The notes: generated by a model from the sequence alone, not told the origin. Positions 8,341-22,188 are shown, counted from the stretch's first letter. The stretch is DNA of 64,000 bases from an uncultured beta proteobacterium (GCA_903934295.1 CAIZNI010000041.1:1-64000); one strand, 5' to 3'. A program made the numbers and translations.

Positions 8341-9632
8341 TCCCGGTGACCCTCGGCCGCTGTGCGGCCCAAGACCGAGCGGCGCAGATACCGGATCGCC
8401 AGCGCCACGCCCAGCGCGATCGGCAGCACGGACAGGCCGGTGGCCAGCTCGGGATTGATCGGCACCCCCGCGCTGCCCGCGGCCTTGGCCAGGTAGCCGA
8501 ACAGCCCGACCGCGTAGTAGGTGACCGCGGCGACCGACAGCCCCTCGACCGTCTCCTGCAGCCGCAGCTGCAGCGAGGCGCGCCGGTTCATCGCCGCGAG
8601 CATTTCCTGGTTCTGGGTCTCGCGCTCGATCTCGACCCGGGTGCGCAGCAGGCTGCTGGCGCGCGCGACCCGCTGGGCCGCGGCTTCGATCCGGTTGGCC
8701 ACGCTGTCACAAAAGGCCATGGCCGGCCCGAAACGACGGTCGAGGAACCCGGTCAGGGTCTGCACTCCTGTCAGCCGTTCCTCGCGCAGCTCGGCGCCGC
8801 GCTGGCGCACCAGCGAGTGGTAGGCCCGGGCGGCCGAGAACCGGAAATTCGATTCACCCGACAGCCGCTCGATCATGGCGGCCAGGTGAGTCACTTCCCC
8901 CAGCAGCTGGGGTTCCTGCGCCGGTACGGCGGTCTCCAGGCGCTGGGCGAGCGAGGTCAGTTCCTGTTCGATGCGGTCGAGTTCGCCGGCTGCCGAACGG
9001 GCGATCGGAAACGCCAGCATCGCCATCATCCGGTACATCTCGATGTCGATCAGCCGCTGCACCTCGCGCCCGGTGTGGGTGGGGCTCATGGTCACATCGA
9101 GCAGCAGGAAGCGGGTGCTGCCCCTGGCATCGAGCTGCATGTCGGTGAAGACCCGGGCGCTCGAGTCGCCCACCCCGGCAGCGATCAGGCTGTCGCCGTC
9201 GAAGGCCAGCGGCGGGGGGGTGCGTTGCGCCTCGTCGGCCGCGGCACCGAGCACCACGATGTGGGCGGCGGCGATGCATTCGCCGGGCAAGGCGGCGATC
9301 CAGTCCTGTGGCAGGACTTCCAGCGCTGTCTGGGCGAACGGATTGGCGCTGTCGGCACCGGCCCGGTACACGGTGTAATCATCGAACTCGCCGTGACGCT
9401 CCCATTTCAGCCGGAAGGTGCCGAAGTCAGCGAAGAAGTGGCCCTGTCCGGGGGAAGGCTCGGGCTGCCGGTAGTCGCGGCACAGCGTGCGCAGCGGTTC
9501 GATCGGATCGATTGTCGACGCCGCCGGGCGCACCAGGGCGAACATCGAGACGCGATGCGGCCCCGACAGAGGGGGGCGCGGTCGTGCATGCAGCTCGTTG
9601 TGCAGCAGCGCGCGTTGCGGGTGCGCGATCAT
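8334..9632 (-). CDS. DUF3422 family putative membrane-anchored protein
   Basis: 432 residues. The N-terminal HNELHARP motif is the hallmark of DUF3422. A long middle part is rich in amphipathic helices (around residues 200-340) and the C-terminus has two hydrophobic segments (about 365-385 and 395-415) ending in a basic tail, so the protein is probably an inner membrane protein with most of its mass on the cytoplasmic side. Function is unknown in the family; topology resembles CorA-like or other membrane-anchored proteins only loosely. It is transcribed towards the repeat junction. It follows the CoA-transferase genes by 42 bp on the same strand and may be cotranscribed. Confidence 0.8.
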   Translation of the reverse strand: MIAHPQRALLHNELHARPRPPLSGPHRVSMFALVRPAASTIDPIEPLRTLCRDYRQPEPSPGQGHFFADFGTFRLKWERHGEFDDYTVYRAGADSANPFAQTALEVLPQDWIAALPGECIAAAHIVVLGAAADEAQRTPPPLAFDGDSLIAAGVGDSSARVFTDMQLDARGSTRFLLLDVTMSPTHTGREVQRLIDIEMYRMMAMLAFPIARSAAGELDRIEQELTSLAQRLETAVPAQEPQLLGEVTHLAAMIERLSGESNFRFSAARAYHSLVRQRGAELREERLTGVQTLTGFLDRRFGPAMAFCDSVANRIEAAAQRVARASSLLRTRVEIERETQNQEMLAAMNRRASLQLRLQETVEGLSVAAVTYYAVGLFGYLAKAAGSAGVPINPELATGLSVLPIALGVALAIRYLRRSVLGRTAAEGHRDL

Positions 9633-9674
9633 GGCGGCTTTCGGCGGGGGCGCGGTTCGGGGCGGCCGGGCGGG

Positions 9675-10337
9675 TCAGGCGGGCGCTGCGCAGGCCGAGA
9701 CATCGACCGCGCAGCCGGTCTTGGCCAGCACGTCGGCCGTCGAGACCTCCGGCGCGAGTTCCCGCAGCTTCAGGCCGGACGGCGTCACCTCGAGCACGCA
9801 CAGGTCGCTGATGATCAGGTCGACCACGCCCACGCCGGTGAGCGGCAGGTTGCACTGCGCGAGGATCTTCAGGTCTTCGCCGCCGTCCTTGCGCCGTGCG
9901 GTGTGCTCCATCAGCACGATGACCCGGCCGACGCCGGCGACCAGGTCCATGGCGCCGCCCATGCCCTTGATCATCTTGCCCGGGATCATCCAGTTGGCGA
10001 GATCGCCGGTCTGGCTGACCTGCATCGCGCCCAGCACCGCCAGGTTGATCTTGCCGCCGCGGATCATCGCGAAGGAGTCGGCGCTGGAGAAGATCGACGA
10101 GCCGGGCAGGGTGGTGACGGTCTGCTTGCCGGCGTTGATGAGGTCGGGGTCGACCTCGTCCTCGGTCGGGAAGGGGCCGATCCCCAGCAGTCCGTTCTCG
10201 GACTGCAGCCACACCTCCATGCCGGCGGGCACGTGGTTGGCCACCAGCGTGGGCAGGCCGATGCCCAGGTTCACGTAGTAGCCGTCGCGAAGTTCCTGGG
10301 CCGCACGGGCGGCCATCTGATCACGGGTCCATGGCAT
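9675..10337 (-). CDS. 3-oxoacid CoA-transferase, subunit B
   Basis: 220 residues. Family I CoA-transferase beta subunit with the catalytic glutamate in SENGLLG (residues 51-57) and the N-terminal [13 protein letters not shown] segment. With subunit A it moves CoA from succinyl-CoA (or similar donor) to a 3-oxoacid such as acetoacetate or 3-oxoadipate. The two subunits are adjacent with an 18-bp gap, A first. Sequence pattern fits succinyl-CoA:acetoacetate transferase (ScoB/LpsJ) best, but the 3-oxoadipate enzyme is close and cannot be excluded from motifs alone. Confidence 0.88.
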   Translation of the reverse strand: MPWTRDQMAARAAQELRDGYYVNLGIGLPTLVANHVPAGMEVWLQSENGLLGIGPFPTEDEVDPDLINAGKQTVTTLPGSSIFSSADSFAMIRGGKINLAVLGAMQVSQTGDLANWMIPGKMIKGMGGAMDLVAGVGRVIVLMEHTARRKDGGEDLKILAQCNLPLTGVGVVDLIISDLCVLEVTPSGLKLRELAPEVSTADVLAKTGCAVDVSACAAPA

Positions 10338-10355
10338 GTCGGTTCTCCTGGCGGC

Positions 10356-11054
10356 TCAGCGGGCGCGAACGGTGCGCTGCTCGATGCGTTTTTCGGGTGT
10401 CGCGTTCTGGACCAGCCGGTGCACGTAGATGCCCGGCAGGTGGATCTGGTCGGGGTCGAGTTCGCCGGTGGCCACGATGATCTCGGCCTCGGCGATGGTG
10501 ATCCGCCCGGCCATTGCCACATTCGGGTTGAAGTTCCGGGCGGTGCGCCGGAACACCAGGTTGCCGGCACGGTCGGCCATCCAGGCCTTGACCAGCGAGA
10601 CGTCGGGAACCAGCGATCGCTCCATGACGTGGGGCTGACCGTCGAAGTCGCGGATCTCCTTGCCCTCGGCGACGATGGTGCCCACGCCGGTGCGGGTGAA
10701 GAAGGCGGGGATGCCGGCGCCACCGGCCCGCAGTTTCTCGGCCAGCGTGCCCTGCGGCGTGAACTCGATCTCGAGTTCGCCGGCGAGGTACTGGCGCTCG
10801 AACTCCTTGTTCTCGCCCACGTACGAGGCGATCATCTTGCGCACCTGGCGGGTGGCCAGCAGCAGGCCGAGGCCGAAATTGTCGACCCCGGCGTTGTTCG
10901 AGATGCAGGTCAGGTCGCGCACGCCGGAGTCGCGCAGCGCGGCGATCAGGGCCTCGGGGATGCCGCTCAGGCCGAAACCGCCGACCGCGATCATCTGGCC
11001 GTCCTTGACCACGTCGGCCAGCGCGGCGGCCGCGCTTGGGTACAGCTTGCTCAT
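10356..11054 (-). CDS. 3-oxoacid CoA-transferase, subunit A
   Basis: 232 residues. The glycine-rich CoA-binding motif GGFGLSGIPE is at residues 25-34, followed by the subunit A signature around ISNNAGVDNFGLG. Active only as a complex with subunit B, whose gene follows directly. Likely role: ketone-body or 3-oxoacid activation, delivering acetoacetyl-CoA or 3-oxoadipyl-CoA to thiolysis. The ATG is at 11052-11054; the upstream 126 bp separates it from the divergent histidine-kinase-like gene and must hold both promoters. Confidence 0.88.
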   Translation of the reverse strand: MSKLYPSAAAALADVVKDGQMIAVGGFGLSGIPEALIAALRDSGVRDLTCISNNAGVDNFGLGLLLATRQVRKMIASYVGENKEFERQYLAGELEIEFTPQGTLAEKLRAGGAGIPAFFTRTGVGTIVAEGKEIRDFDGQPHVMERSLVPDVSLVKAWMADRAGNLVFRRTARNFNPNVAMAGRITIAEAEIIVATGELDPDQIHLPGIYVHRLVQNATPEKRIEQRTVRAR

Positions 11055-11180
11055 CGAAGTCCTCGCATCGCGGCGCCGGGCCGCGGCAGAAAGAAGGGGC
11101 GGGCGGATCAGTGCGGATTATATCGGTGCCGCTGCGTCGAGCCGATCCGGACCCTGGTGCGCAACGGATAGAATCGCGCC

Positions 11181-14572
<3,392 letters not shown>

Positions 14573-14588
<16 letters not shown>

Positions 14589-14863
14589 TTGCGGACGTCC
14601 TGGTCAGCGACCCCGAACAGTACAAGCAGTACCAGGCGCTCTCGCCGGGCGCCATCACCGCTGCCGGCGGCGAATTCCTGGTTCGCGGCGGGCGCCACGA
14701 GGTGCTCGAAGGCGACTGGACGCCCAACCGCCTGGTGGTGGCGCGCTTTCCCACCTTCGAGCAGGCCCGCGCCTTCTACGATTCCGTCGGCTACCTGGCG
14801 GCGCGCGCCCAGCGTGCCGGCGCGACCGAGCATTTCAACATGGTGGTGGTCGAGGGCGTCTGA
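14573..14863 (+). CDS. DUF1330 family protein
   Basis: 96 residues with a ferredoxin-like alpha/beta dimeric barrel pattern: [20 protein letters not shown] at the start, a central GGEFLVRGG, and a [13 protein letters not shown] helix. DUF1330 proteins are small cytoplasmic proteins of unknown function. The start at 14573 lies inside the last codons of kdsA, so it is probably translated by coupling. It sits between kdsA and eno, a position where betaproteobacteria often carry this family. I know no assigned reaction. Confidence 0.8.
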
Positions 14864-14890
14864 ACCACCCGAACCGGGCGGCACCGGTGA

Positions 14891-16216
<1,326 letters not shown>

Positions 16217-16306
16217 TCGCTGCGGGCAGGGGCCTGCGGTGGCCCTTGTCTGCGTCGATGGCGCGTCGGCAGCAATTTCCGGTGGTCCGCCGAGGCCTGC
16301 GCTGGC

Positions 16307-16312
16307 TACAAT
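16307..16312 (+). promoter_or_regulatory. Candidate -10 box before ftsB
   Basis: TACAAT, 61 bp before the ftsB ATG, five of six consensus bases; no convincing -35. It would allow ftsB expression apart from eno. Confidence 0.3.
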
Positions 16313-16373
16313 GCGCGTTCATGCACGCCGCACCCACCCGCACCGCACCCATCATTCCCCGCGAAGCTGATCG

Positions 16374-16700
16374 ATGAAGTTTCTTGCCGTCGTTCTCGGT
16401 GCCCTGCTGGTGCTGATCCAGTACCCGCTCTGGCTGGGCAAGGGCGGCTGGACGCGGGTCTGGGATCTCGACCGTCAGGTGCAGCTGCAGGCGGCCGGCA
16501 ACCAGCGCCTGACCGAGCGCAACGTGGGTCTCGACAACGAGGTCCGCGACCTTCGCCAGGGATTGCTGGCCGTCGAAGAACGCGCTCGCTACGACCTGGG
16601 CATGCTGCGCCCGGACGAAATCTTCGTGCAGTTCAATGAAGCGCCGGCGGCGCAGCCGGCGCGTCGCACCGAAGGGGTCAAGACCGCCGCCGTGCAGTAA
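16374..16700 (+). CDS. ftsB: Cell division protein FtsB
   Basis: 108 residues. One N-terminal membrane segment (LAVVLGALLVLIQYPLWLG, residues 4-22), then a periplasmic coiled coil (about 30-75, DLDRQVQLQAAGNQRLTERN pattern) and the family's conserved ARYDLGMLRPDEIFVQ near residues 80-96. FtsB forms a complex with FtsL and FtsQ that activates septal peptidoglycan synthesis. Position after eno is typical. It converges with hslO. Confidence 0.93.
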   Translation: MKFLAVVLGALLVLIQYPLWLGKGGWTRVWDLDRQVQLQAAGNQRLTERNVGLDNEVRDLRQGLLAVEERARYDLGMLRPDEIFVQFNEAPAAQPARRTEGVKTAAVQ

Positions 16701-16733
16701 CGGTGCGGCGGGCGCCGCGCTTTGGCCGTCGGC

Positions 16734-17729
16734 TTACTGCGGCTGGGTCGGCGGCGGGTGGTCGGCCCCGGGCAGGAACAGCCCCGCGGCATCGACCGCG
16801 TCGAAACGGTAAGCCAGATTGCAGAAGTCGCAATTCACCTCGACCGTTTCGCGCTCCACCAGAATCGATTCGACTTCCTCGCGACCCAGCATCCTCAGCA
16901 TCGCCGCCACCTTGTCGCGGCTGCAGCTGCAGGCGAACCCGCAGCGTCGCCGATCGAAGGCGTGCAGCGGCTCCTGCCAGAACAGCCGGTGCAGCATGTC
17001 GGCCGAGGACAGGCTGACCAGTTCGAGCGGATCGATGGTGTCGGCGAGCTGGCACATCCGGTTCCAGCCATCGGCATCGGTCGCCTGCGCGGCGCTGCCG
17101 CCCTGATCCGGGAGCCGCTGCAGCAGCAGCCCGGCGGCGCGGTGTTCATCGGCCGCGAGCCACAGACGGGTGGGCACCTGCTCGGAGCGGTTCATGTAGT
17201 GCTCGAGCACCTGCGCGACGCTGTCGCCTTCAAAGGGAACGATGCCCTGGTAGGGCTGGCGGGTCGGGGTGCGGGTGCGCGGATCGAGGGTCACCACGAA
17301 GCGCCCCTGACCGCTGGCATGGACCAGTTGCACCAGACTCGCCTGATCGTCGACGACGGCGCCTTCACGGATCTTGACGGTGGCCCGGAAGTGGCCCGCG
17401 GCGTCGCATTCGACAACCATCAGCGCGACCGGTCCGTCGCCGTGGATCTGCAGCACGAGCATGCCGTCGAACTTCAGGCTGGCGGCCAGCAGCAGCGCCG
17501 CCGCCGACAACTGCCCCAGGCAATCGCGCACGCAGACCGGCAGGTCGTGGCGCTGGACCACCTGCTGCCAGGCGCTGTCCAGCGAAATGATTTCGCCGCG
17601 AACCGGCGCGCCCTGCAGCAGGAATCGGCTCAGGCTGTCGGCGTCTGCGCGCCCGTCGCCCGGCTCGGCATCGCCACCGTCCGGACTGCCGTCGCCTGAC
17701 GTCGGGCCGCCGGGGCCGTCGTTCATCAC
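16734..17729 (-). CDS. hslO: Hsp33 redox-regulated chaperone
   Basis: 331 residues. The C-terminal zinc switch is C-x-C (CSC) followed after 30 residues by C-x-x-C (CDFC), the classical Hsp33 spacing. Under oxidative unfolding stress the cysteines form disulfides, zinc is lost and the protein becomes a holdase. The N-terminal core matches the family (FLLQGAPVRGEIISLD). The first 35 residues are Gly/Asp/Pro-rich and unlike homologues, so a start a little downstream is possible. It follows the gamma-carbonic-anhydrase-like gene by 10 bp. Confidence 0.92.
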   Translation of the reverse strand: MMNDGPGGPTSGDGSPDGGDAEPGDGRADADSLSRFLLQGAPVRGEIISLDSAWQQVVQRHDLPVCVRDCLGQLSAAALLLAASLKFDGMLVLQIHGDGPVALMVVECDAAGHFRATVKIREGAVVDDQASLVQLVHASGQGRFVVTLDPRTRTPTRQPYQGIVPFEGDSVAQVLEHYMNRSEQVPTRLWLAADEHRAAGLLLQRLPDQGGSAAQATDADGWNRMCQLADTIDPLELVSLSSADMLHRLFWQEPLHAFDRRRCGFACSCSRDKVAAMLRMLGREEVESILVERETVEVNCDFCNLAYRFDAVDAAGLFLPGADHPPPTQPQ

Positions 17730-17739
17730 CGGGGCGCGC

Positions 17740-18264
17740 TCAGGCGATCCGGACCAGCTTGCTGCGAAACAGCCGGGCCCGTTCGACGTAGGACTGAACC
17801 CCGCGCTGGAAGGCGGCGACTTCCTCGTCGCTCAGTTCGCGCACCACCTTGGCGGGGGTGCCCACCAGCAGGCAGCGGTCGGGGAACACCTTGCCTTCGG
17901 GGACGAGCGAACCGGCGCCGATCAGGCATTCACGGCCGATGCGCGCGCCGTTGAGCACCACTGCGTGCAGCCCGACCAGCGAGCGTTCGCCGATGGTGCA
18001 GCCGTGCAGCATCGCCTGGTGGCCGATGGTGACCGACTCGCCGACGGTGAGCGGATGGCCGGGGTCGGTGTGCAGCACCGCGCCATCCTGGACATTGCTG
18101 CCGGCGCCGATGCTGATGAGATCGTTGTCGCCGCGCAGGGTGGCGCCGAACCAGACGCTGCTGCGCGCGGCCAGGCGGACCCGGCCCACCACGGTCGCGT
18201 TGTCGGCGACCCAGGCGTCGGGATCGATCTCGGGAATGGATTGGTCGAGCTGGTAGATGGCCAT
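17740..18264 (-). CDS. Gamma-carbonic anhydrase family protein (left-handed beta-helix)
   Basis: 174 residues. Hexapeptide repeats (for example VVGRVRLAARSSVWFGA, SLVGLHAVVLNGARIG) form a left-handed beta helix. The three metal-type histidines are present in HTDPGHPLTVGESVTIGHQAMLHG. Homologues (YrdA/PaaY/CaiE-like) include weak carbonic anhydrases and thioesterases, so the reaction is uncertain. It probably forms trimers in the cytoplasm. It is the first gene of a two-gene unit with hslO and divergent from the alpha/beta hydrolase. Confidence 0.88.
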   Translation of the reverse strand: MAIYQLDQSIPEIDPDAWVADNATVVGRVRLAARSSVWFGATLRGDNDLISIGAGSNVQDGAVLHTDPGHPLTVGESVTIGHQAMLHGCTIGERSLVGLHAVVLNGARIGRECLIGAGSLVPEGKVFPDRCLLVGTPAKVVRELSDEEVAAFQRGVQSYVERARLFRSKLVRIA

Positions 18265-18410
18265 GGCGCGGTCGAACCTCGTAGCTGATCGAGGGCGTCA
18301 GTGTAAGGGATCGGGTGGACGCGACGCGCCCGGCGCTGTCGTGCCGTCCGATGTCTTGATGCTGGCAGGCCCAGGGAAAGTGCATTGCGCCGGCCGGCCC
18401 GCGCATTTCC

Positions 18411-18416
18411 TATAAT
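18411..18416 (+). promoter_or_regulatory. -10 box placed for a leaderless transcript
   Basis: TATAAT ends seven bases before the GTG at 18423, which is about where transcription would start. An upstream TTGCGC at 18385-18390 is a possible -35 with a long 20-bp spacer. No Shine-Dalgarno fits between. A leaderless mRNA is inferred. Confidence 0.45.
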
Positions 18417-18422
18417 GCGAAG

Positions 18423-19391
18423 GTGAATCCCCATACCCTTCCCCATCCAGTCCCCGTCTATCAGCCCCTGCGGGCCTGCGAATCGCACTTCCTGGCGGTG
18501 CGCGGCCTGCGCTATCACGTGCGGGTCTGGGAGCCCGATCCGTCTCGACCCAGTGCCGGGCAACTGATCCTGCTGCACGGCTGGATGGACGTCTCGGCGT
18601 CGTTCCAGTTCCTGGTCGACGCGCTGGCCGGCAACTGGCGGGTGCTGGCCCCGGACTGGCGTGGCTACGGCCTGACCGATCGACCGGCGGCCGATTGCTA
18701 CTGGTTCCCCGACTATCTGGCGGACCTGGACGAGCTGCTGCGTCAGCTGGCGGGTGATTCGCCGGTCGACCTGATCGCCCACAGCATGGGCGGCAATGTC
18801 GCCATGCTCTATGCCGGCATCCGTCCCGGGCGGGTGCGCCGGCTGGTGAATCTCGAGGGCCTCGGCCTGCGCAGCACGCCCGCCGAACAGGCACCCGAGC
18901 GCTACGCGCAGTGGCTCGACGAACTGGCCACCGGCATGCGGATGCGCGACTACGCGTCCCATGACGAGGTGGCCGAGCGCCTGTGCCGCACCAATCCGCG
19001 GCTGACCGCCGACAAGGCGCGCTTTCTGGCCCGTCACTGGTCGGCACCGGCCGGCCCGTCGCAGCGCCTGGCGATTCAGGGCGATCCGGCGCACAAGCTG
19101 GTGAACCCGGTGCTCTATCGCGTCGATGAGGTCCTGGCCTGCTGGCGGCGGATCGAGGCGCCGCTGCTGATGGTGCTGTCGGACCGCACCGATGGCCGCC
19201 ACGCCTTTGCGCATGGTGATGAGTTCCGCCAGCGGCTTGCCGCGGTGCCGCGCAGCGAACTGAGCACGCTCGCGCAAGCGGGCCATATGCTGCACCATGA
19301 TCGTCCCGCAGAGCTGGCGCAACTGATCGAGTCTTTCCTCGCGCGCCATCCGATCGCTGTCGACCCCGTCGACGTCGACCGGGCGGCATGA
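18423..19391 (+). CDS. Alpha/beta hydrolase
   Basis: 322 residues. Oxyanion HGW motif (LLHGWMD), nucleophile elbow AHSMGGN with Ser121, and catalytic His near the end in QAGHMLHHD. This is the epoxide hydrolase/haloperoxidase-like branch of the fold; substrate unknown. The start is GTG at 18423; the ATG at 18415 reads straight into a stop, and no other start codon keeps the conserved N-terminus. The TATAAT only seven bases upstream suggests leaderless translation. It is followed after 18 bp by the PHP-domain gene, and then by YciO-like, trpS and HD genes on the same strand. Confidence 0.85.
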   Translation: MNPHTLPHPVPVYQPLRACESHFLAVRGLRYHVRVWEPDPSRPSAGQLILLHGWMDVSASFQFLVDALAGNWRVLAPDWRGYGLTDRPAADCYWFPDYLADLDELLRQLAGDSPVDLIAHSMGGNVAMLYAGIRPGRVRRLVNLEGLGLRSTPAEQAPERYAQWLDELATGMRMRDYASHDEVAERLCRTNPRLTADKARFLARHWSAPAGPSQRLAIQGDPAHKLVNPVLYRVDEVLACWRRIEAPLLMVLSDRTDGRHAFAHGDEFRQRLAAVPRSELSTLAQAGHMLHHDRPAELAQLIESFLARHPIAVDPVDVDRAA

Positions 19392-19409
19392 CCCTTGAAG
19401 GAGTTCCGA

Positions 19410-20276
19410 GTGCCATCGCAAGATCCCTGGCGGCTCAATGCCGACCTGCACTGCCACTCCACCGTGTCCGACGGCACGCTGGAGCCCGAAGCGGTGGTGG
19501 CCCGGGCCCATGCCAATGGGGTCGAGCTGCTGTCGCTCACCGATCATGACGAACTGTCGGGCCAGGCTCGGGCGCAGGCCGCTGCCGCCGCGCTGGGGCT
19601 GCGGTACGTGCCCGGCGTCGAGATTTCGGTCACCTGGGCCGGCGAGACCATCCATGTGGTCGGGCTCGGCGTCGACCCGACCGACGTCGAACTGGTGGCC
19701 GGTGTGGCGCGCACCCGCGATGGCCGCGAGGAGCGGGCCCGCGAGATGGCCGAGCAGTTGCACGCGGTCGGCATCGAGGGGGCCTATGAAGGCGCGTTGC
19801 GCTATGTCGGCAACCCGGAGCTCATCTCGCGCACCCACTTCGCACGCTACCTGGTCGAGAGCGGGCGCTGCACCGATGTCGGTGACGTGTTCTCGCGCTA
19901 CCTGATCGAAGGCAAGCCCGGCTTCGTGCCGCATCGCTGGGCGCGCCTGTCGCAGGCGCTGGGCTGGATCACCGCCGCCGGTGGCACGGCGGTGCTGGCG
20001 CATCCCGGACGCTATCGCCTGAACGACACCGCGCTGTGGGCGCTGGTCCAGGAGTTCCGCGAAGCCGGCGGCACCGCGCTCGAAGTCGTCTGCGGCAGCC
20101 ACACCCGTGACCAGTACGGGCGCTTTGCCGCGATGTCGCGCGAGTTCGGTCTGCGGGCCTCGCGCGGGTCTGATTTTCATGGTCCGGGCGAAAGCCATGT
20201 CGAGCTCGGTCGCCTGCCCCCGTTGCCCGATTCGGTGGTGCCGGTCTGGTACGACTGGGACGCGGCCCGCCAATGA
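19410..20276 (+). CDS. PHP-domain phosphoesterase (RNase AM / YciV-TrpH type)
   Basis: 288 residues. PHP metal motifs are visible: DLHCHSTVSDG at the N-terminus, LTDHDELSG, PGVEISV, a late AHPGRY and C-terminal GSDFHGPGE. The E. coli relative YciV (RNase AM) acts on 5' ends of RNA and on 3',5'-bisphosphate nucleotides; the same reaction is likely here. I place the start at GTG 19410, six to seven bases after AAGGAG; an upstream TTG at 19395 lies before that ribosome site. The stop overlaps the next ATG by four bases, and the yciV-yciO-trpS order is common in betaproteobacteria. Confidence 0.88.
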   Translation: MPSQDPWRLNADLHCHSTVSDGTLEPEAVVARAHANGVELLSLTDHDELSGQARAQAAAAALGLRYVPGVEISVTWAGETIHVVGLGVDPTDVELVAGVARTRDGREERAREMAEQLHAVGIEGAYEGALRYVGNPELISRTHFARYLVESGRCTDVGDVFSRYLIEGKPGFVPHRWARLSQALGWITAAGGTAVLAHPGRYRLNDTALWALVQEFREAGGTALEVVCGSHTRDQYGRFAAMSREFGLRASRGSDFHGPGESHVELGRLPPLPDSVVPVWYDWDAARQ

Positions 20277-20911
20277 GCCAGCGATTCGTCCTGCACCCCG
20301 AGTCGCCGCAAGTGCGGCTGCTGCGCCAGGCGGCGCAGATGCTGCGCGACGGCGGCGTGGTCGCGCTGCCCACCGACGCCTGCTATGTGCTGGCCTGCCA
20401 GCTCGACGACAAGGCGGCGGTGGAGCGCTTGCGCGCGATCCGCGGGCTCGACGATAAGCACCTGCTCACGCTGATGTGCCGCGACCTGTCCGAGGTCTCG
20501 GTCTATGCCCAGCTCGACAACCGCCAGTACCGGTTCCTGCGCGAATGGACGCCCGGTCCCTTCACCTTCGTGCTGCCGGCGACCCGCGAGGTGCCGCGCC
20601 GGCTGTGGCATCCGTCGCGCAAGACCATCGGCCTGCGCATTCCCGCCGCGCCGGTGGCCGCCGGGCTCCTGGAGGCCCTTGGCGCCCCCTTGCTGTGCTC
20701 GAGCCTGATCCTGCCCGGCGACGAGGATCCGCTGCACGAGGCCGACGAGATCCTGTCGCGGCTGGCGCGGCGCATCGATGCGGTGCTCGATGCCGGCGGG
20801 CAGCCCTTCGTTCCCACGACGGTGGTTGACATGACCGGCGACACACCGCTGGTCACGCGACTGGGCTGCGGTCGGATCGACGGACGGATCGAGCTCGCGC
20901 AGGCGACCTGA
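20273..20911 (+). CDS. YciO-type Sua5/YrdC-domain protein
   Basis: 212 residues. Sua5/YciO/YrdC fold: GGVVALPTDACYVLAC near residue 25, then LRAIRGLDDKHLLTLMCRDLSE and a long PGPFTFVLPAT strand. It matches the YciO branch (LMCRDLSE), which is related to threonylcarbamoyl-AMP synthase but is not clearly the tRNA t6A enzyme. A true TsaC is expected elsewhere in the genome. It is coupled to the PHP gene through an ATGA overlap. Confidence 0.87.
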   Translation: MSQRFVLHPESPQVRLLRQAAQMLRDGGVVALPTDACYVLACQLDDKAAVERLRAIRGLDDKHLLTLMCRDLSEVSVYAQLDNRQYRFLREWTPGPFTFVLPATREVPRRLWHPSRKTIGLRIPAAPVAAGLLEALGAPLLCSSLILPGDEDPLHEADEILSRLARRIDAVLDAGGQPFVPTTVVDMTGDTPLVTRLGCGRIDGRIELAQAT

Positions 20912-20928
20912 ACCCGCACCGGGCTTGC

Positions 20929-20934
20929 TAGAAT
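20929..20934 (+). promoter_or_regulatory. Candidate -10 box of trpS
   Basis: TAGAAT, 51 bp before the trpS ATG, five of six bases, with CCTGAA (20907-20912) as a poor -35 at 16 bp. Weak support. Confidence 0.35.
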
Positions 20935-20985
20935 CGGCGGCTGTCCCGTCTCACCGCGCCGGCCATACCGGCAAGGTTCATCGCC

Positions 20986-22188
20986 ATGTTTCCCGAACGA
21001 GTCGTCTCCGGCATGCGCCCCACCGGCGCGCTGCACCTGGGCCACTACCATGGCGCGCTCAAGAACTGGGTGCGCCTGCAGTCCGAATACCCGTGCTTCT
21101 TCTTCGTGGCCGACTGGCACGCGCTCACCACCCACTACGACTCGCCCGATGTCATCGAGGCCAGCGTCTGGGAAATGGTGATCGACTGGCTGGCCGCCGG
21201 CATCGACCCGAAGCAGTCGGTGCTGTTCATCCAGAGCCGGGTACCCGAGCACGCCGAACTGCACCTGCTGCTGTCGATGTGCACGCCGCTGGGCTGGCTC
21301 GAGCGCGTGCCCACCTACAAGGACCAGCAGGAAAAGCTTGCCGACCGGGATCTGGCCACCTACGGCTTTCTCGGCTATCCGCTGCTGCAGTCGGCCGACA
21401 TCCTCATGTACCGCGCGGCCTATGTGCCGGTGGGCGAGGACCAGGTGCCCCACATCGAGCTCACCCGCGAGGTCGGCCGGCGCTTCAATCACCTGTTCGG
21501 TCGCGAGCCCGGTTTCGAGGACAAGGTGCGTGACGCGCAGGCGCGGCTGGGCAGCCGCGACGCCCGGCGCTATGGCGAACTGCGAACCCGCTACCAGGAG
21601 CAGGGCGATGCGACGGCGCTGCAGCACGGGCGGGCCCTGCTCGACGCCTCGTCCAAGCTCGGACAGGCCGACCGCGAGCGGCTCTCCGGCTGGCTCGAGG
21701 GCAGTCGCCGGCTGATCCTGTCGGAGCCGCGCGCGCTGCTCACCGAGGCCTCGCGCATGCCCGGCATCGACGGGCAGAAGATGAGCAAGAGCTATGGCAA
21801 TGCCATCGCGATGCGCGAGGATCCGGCCGCGGTGACGCGCAAGATCCGCACCATGCCCACCGATCCGGCGCGGGTGCGGCGCACCGATGCCGGCGAGCCG
21901 AATCGCTGCCCGGTGTGGCAACTGCATCAGGTCTATTCCACCGAGCAGACCCGCGAGTGGGCGGCGGCGGGCTGTCGCAGCGCCGGGATCGGCTGCCTCG
22001 AGTGCAAGCAGCCGGTGATCGATGCGGTGCTGCGCGAGCAGCAGTCGTTCCATGAGCGGGCCCAGCCTTACCTGGACGACCCGACGCTGGTGCGCGCGAT
22101 GATGGCCGATGGCTGCGACAAGGCGCGCGAACTCGCGCGCGACACCATGCGCGATGTCCGCGAGGCCATGGGCCTGGCGTACCGCTGA
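20986..22188 (+). CDS. trpS: Tryptophanyl-tRNA synthetase
   Basis: 400 residues. Class I signature motifs HLGH (in GALHLGHYHGA) and KMSKS (in GQKMSKSYGNA) are intact. Length is longer than the 330-residue E. coli enzyme because of an insertion between about residues 160 and 250, as in many betaproteobacterial TrpRS. Charges tRNA-Trp using ATP. Followed nine bases later by the HD-domain gene. Confidence 0.96.
   Translation: MFPERVVSGMRPTGALHLGHYHGALKNWVRLQSEYPCFFFVADWHALTTHYDSPDVIEASVWEMVIDWLAAGIDPKQSVLFIQSRVPEHAELHLLLSMCTPLGWLERVPTYKDQQEKLADRDLATYGFLGYPLLQSADILMYRAAYVPVGEDQVPHIELTREVGRRFNHLFGREPGFEDKVRDAQARLGSRDARRYGELRTRYQEQGDATALQHGRALLDASSKLGQADRERLSGWLEGSRRLILSEPRALLTEASRMPGIDGQKMSKSYGNAIAMREDPAAVTRKIRTMPTDPARVRRTDAGEPNRCPVWQLHQVYSTEQTREWAAAGCRSAGIGCLECKQPVIDAVLREQQSFHERAQPYLDDPTLVRAMMADGCDKARELARDTMRDVREAMGLAYR

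Noticed and set aside
8346-11171. Very long open frame (over 900 codons) on the plus strand across DUF3422 and the CoA-transferase genes
   Set aside because: It is antisense to three well-supported genes and has the amino acid bias of GC-rich shadows (Arg, Gly, Ala, His) with no motif.
17922-20273. 783-codon antisense frame over the hydrolase and PHP genes
   Set aside because: Composition artefact; the plus-strand genes have complete active sites.
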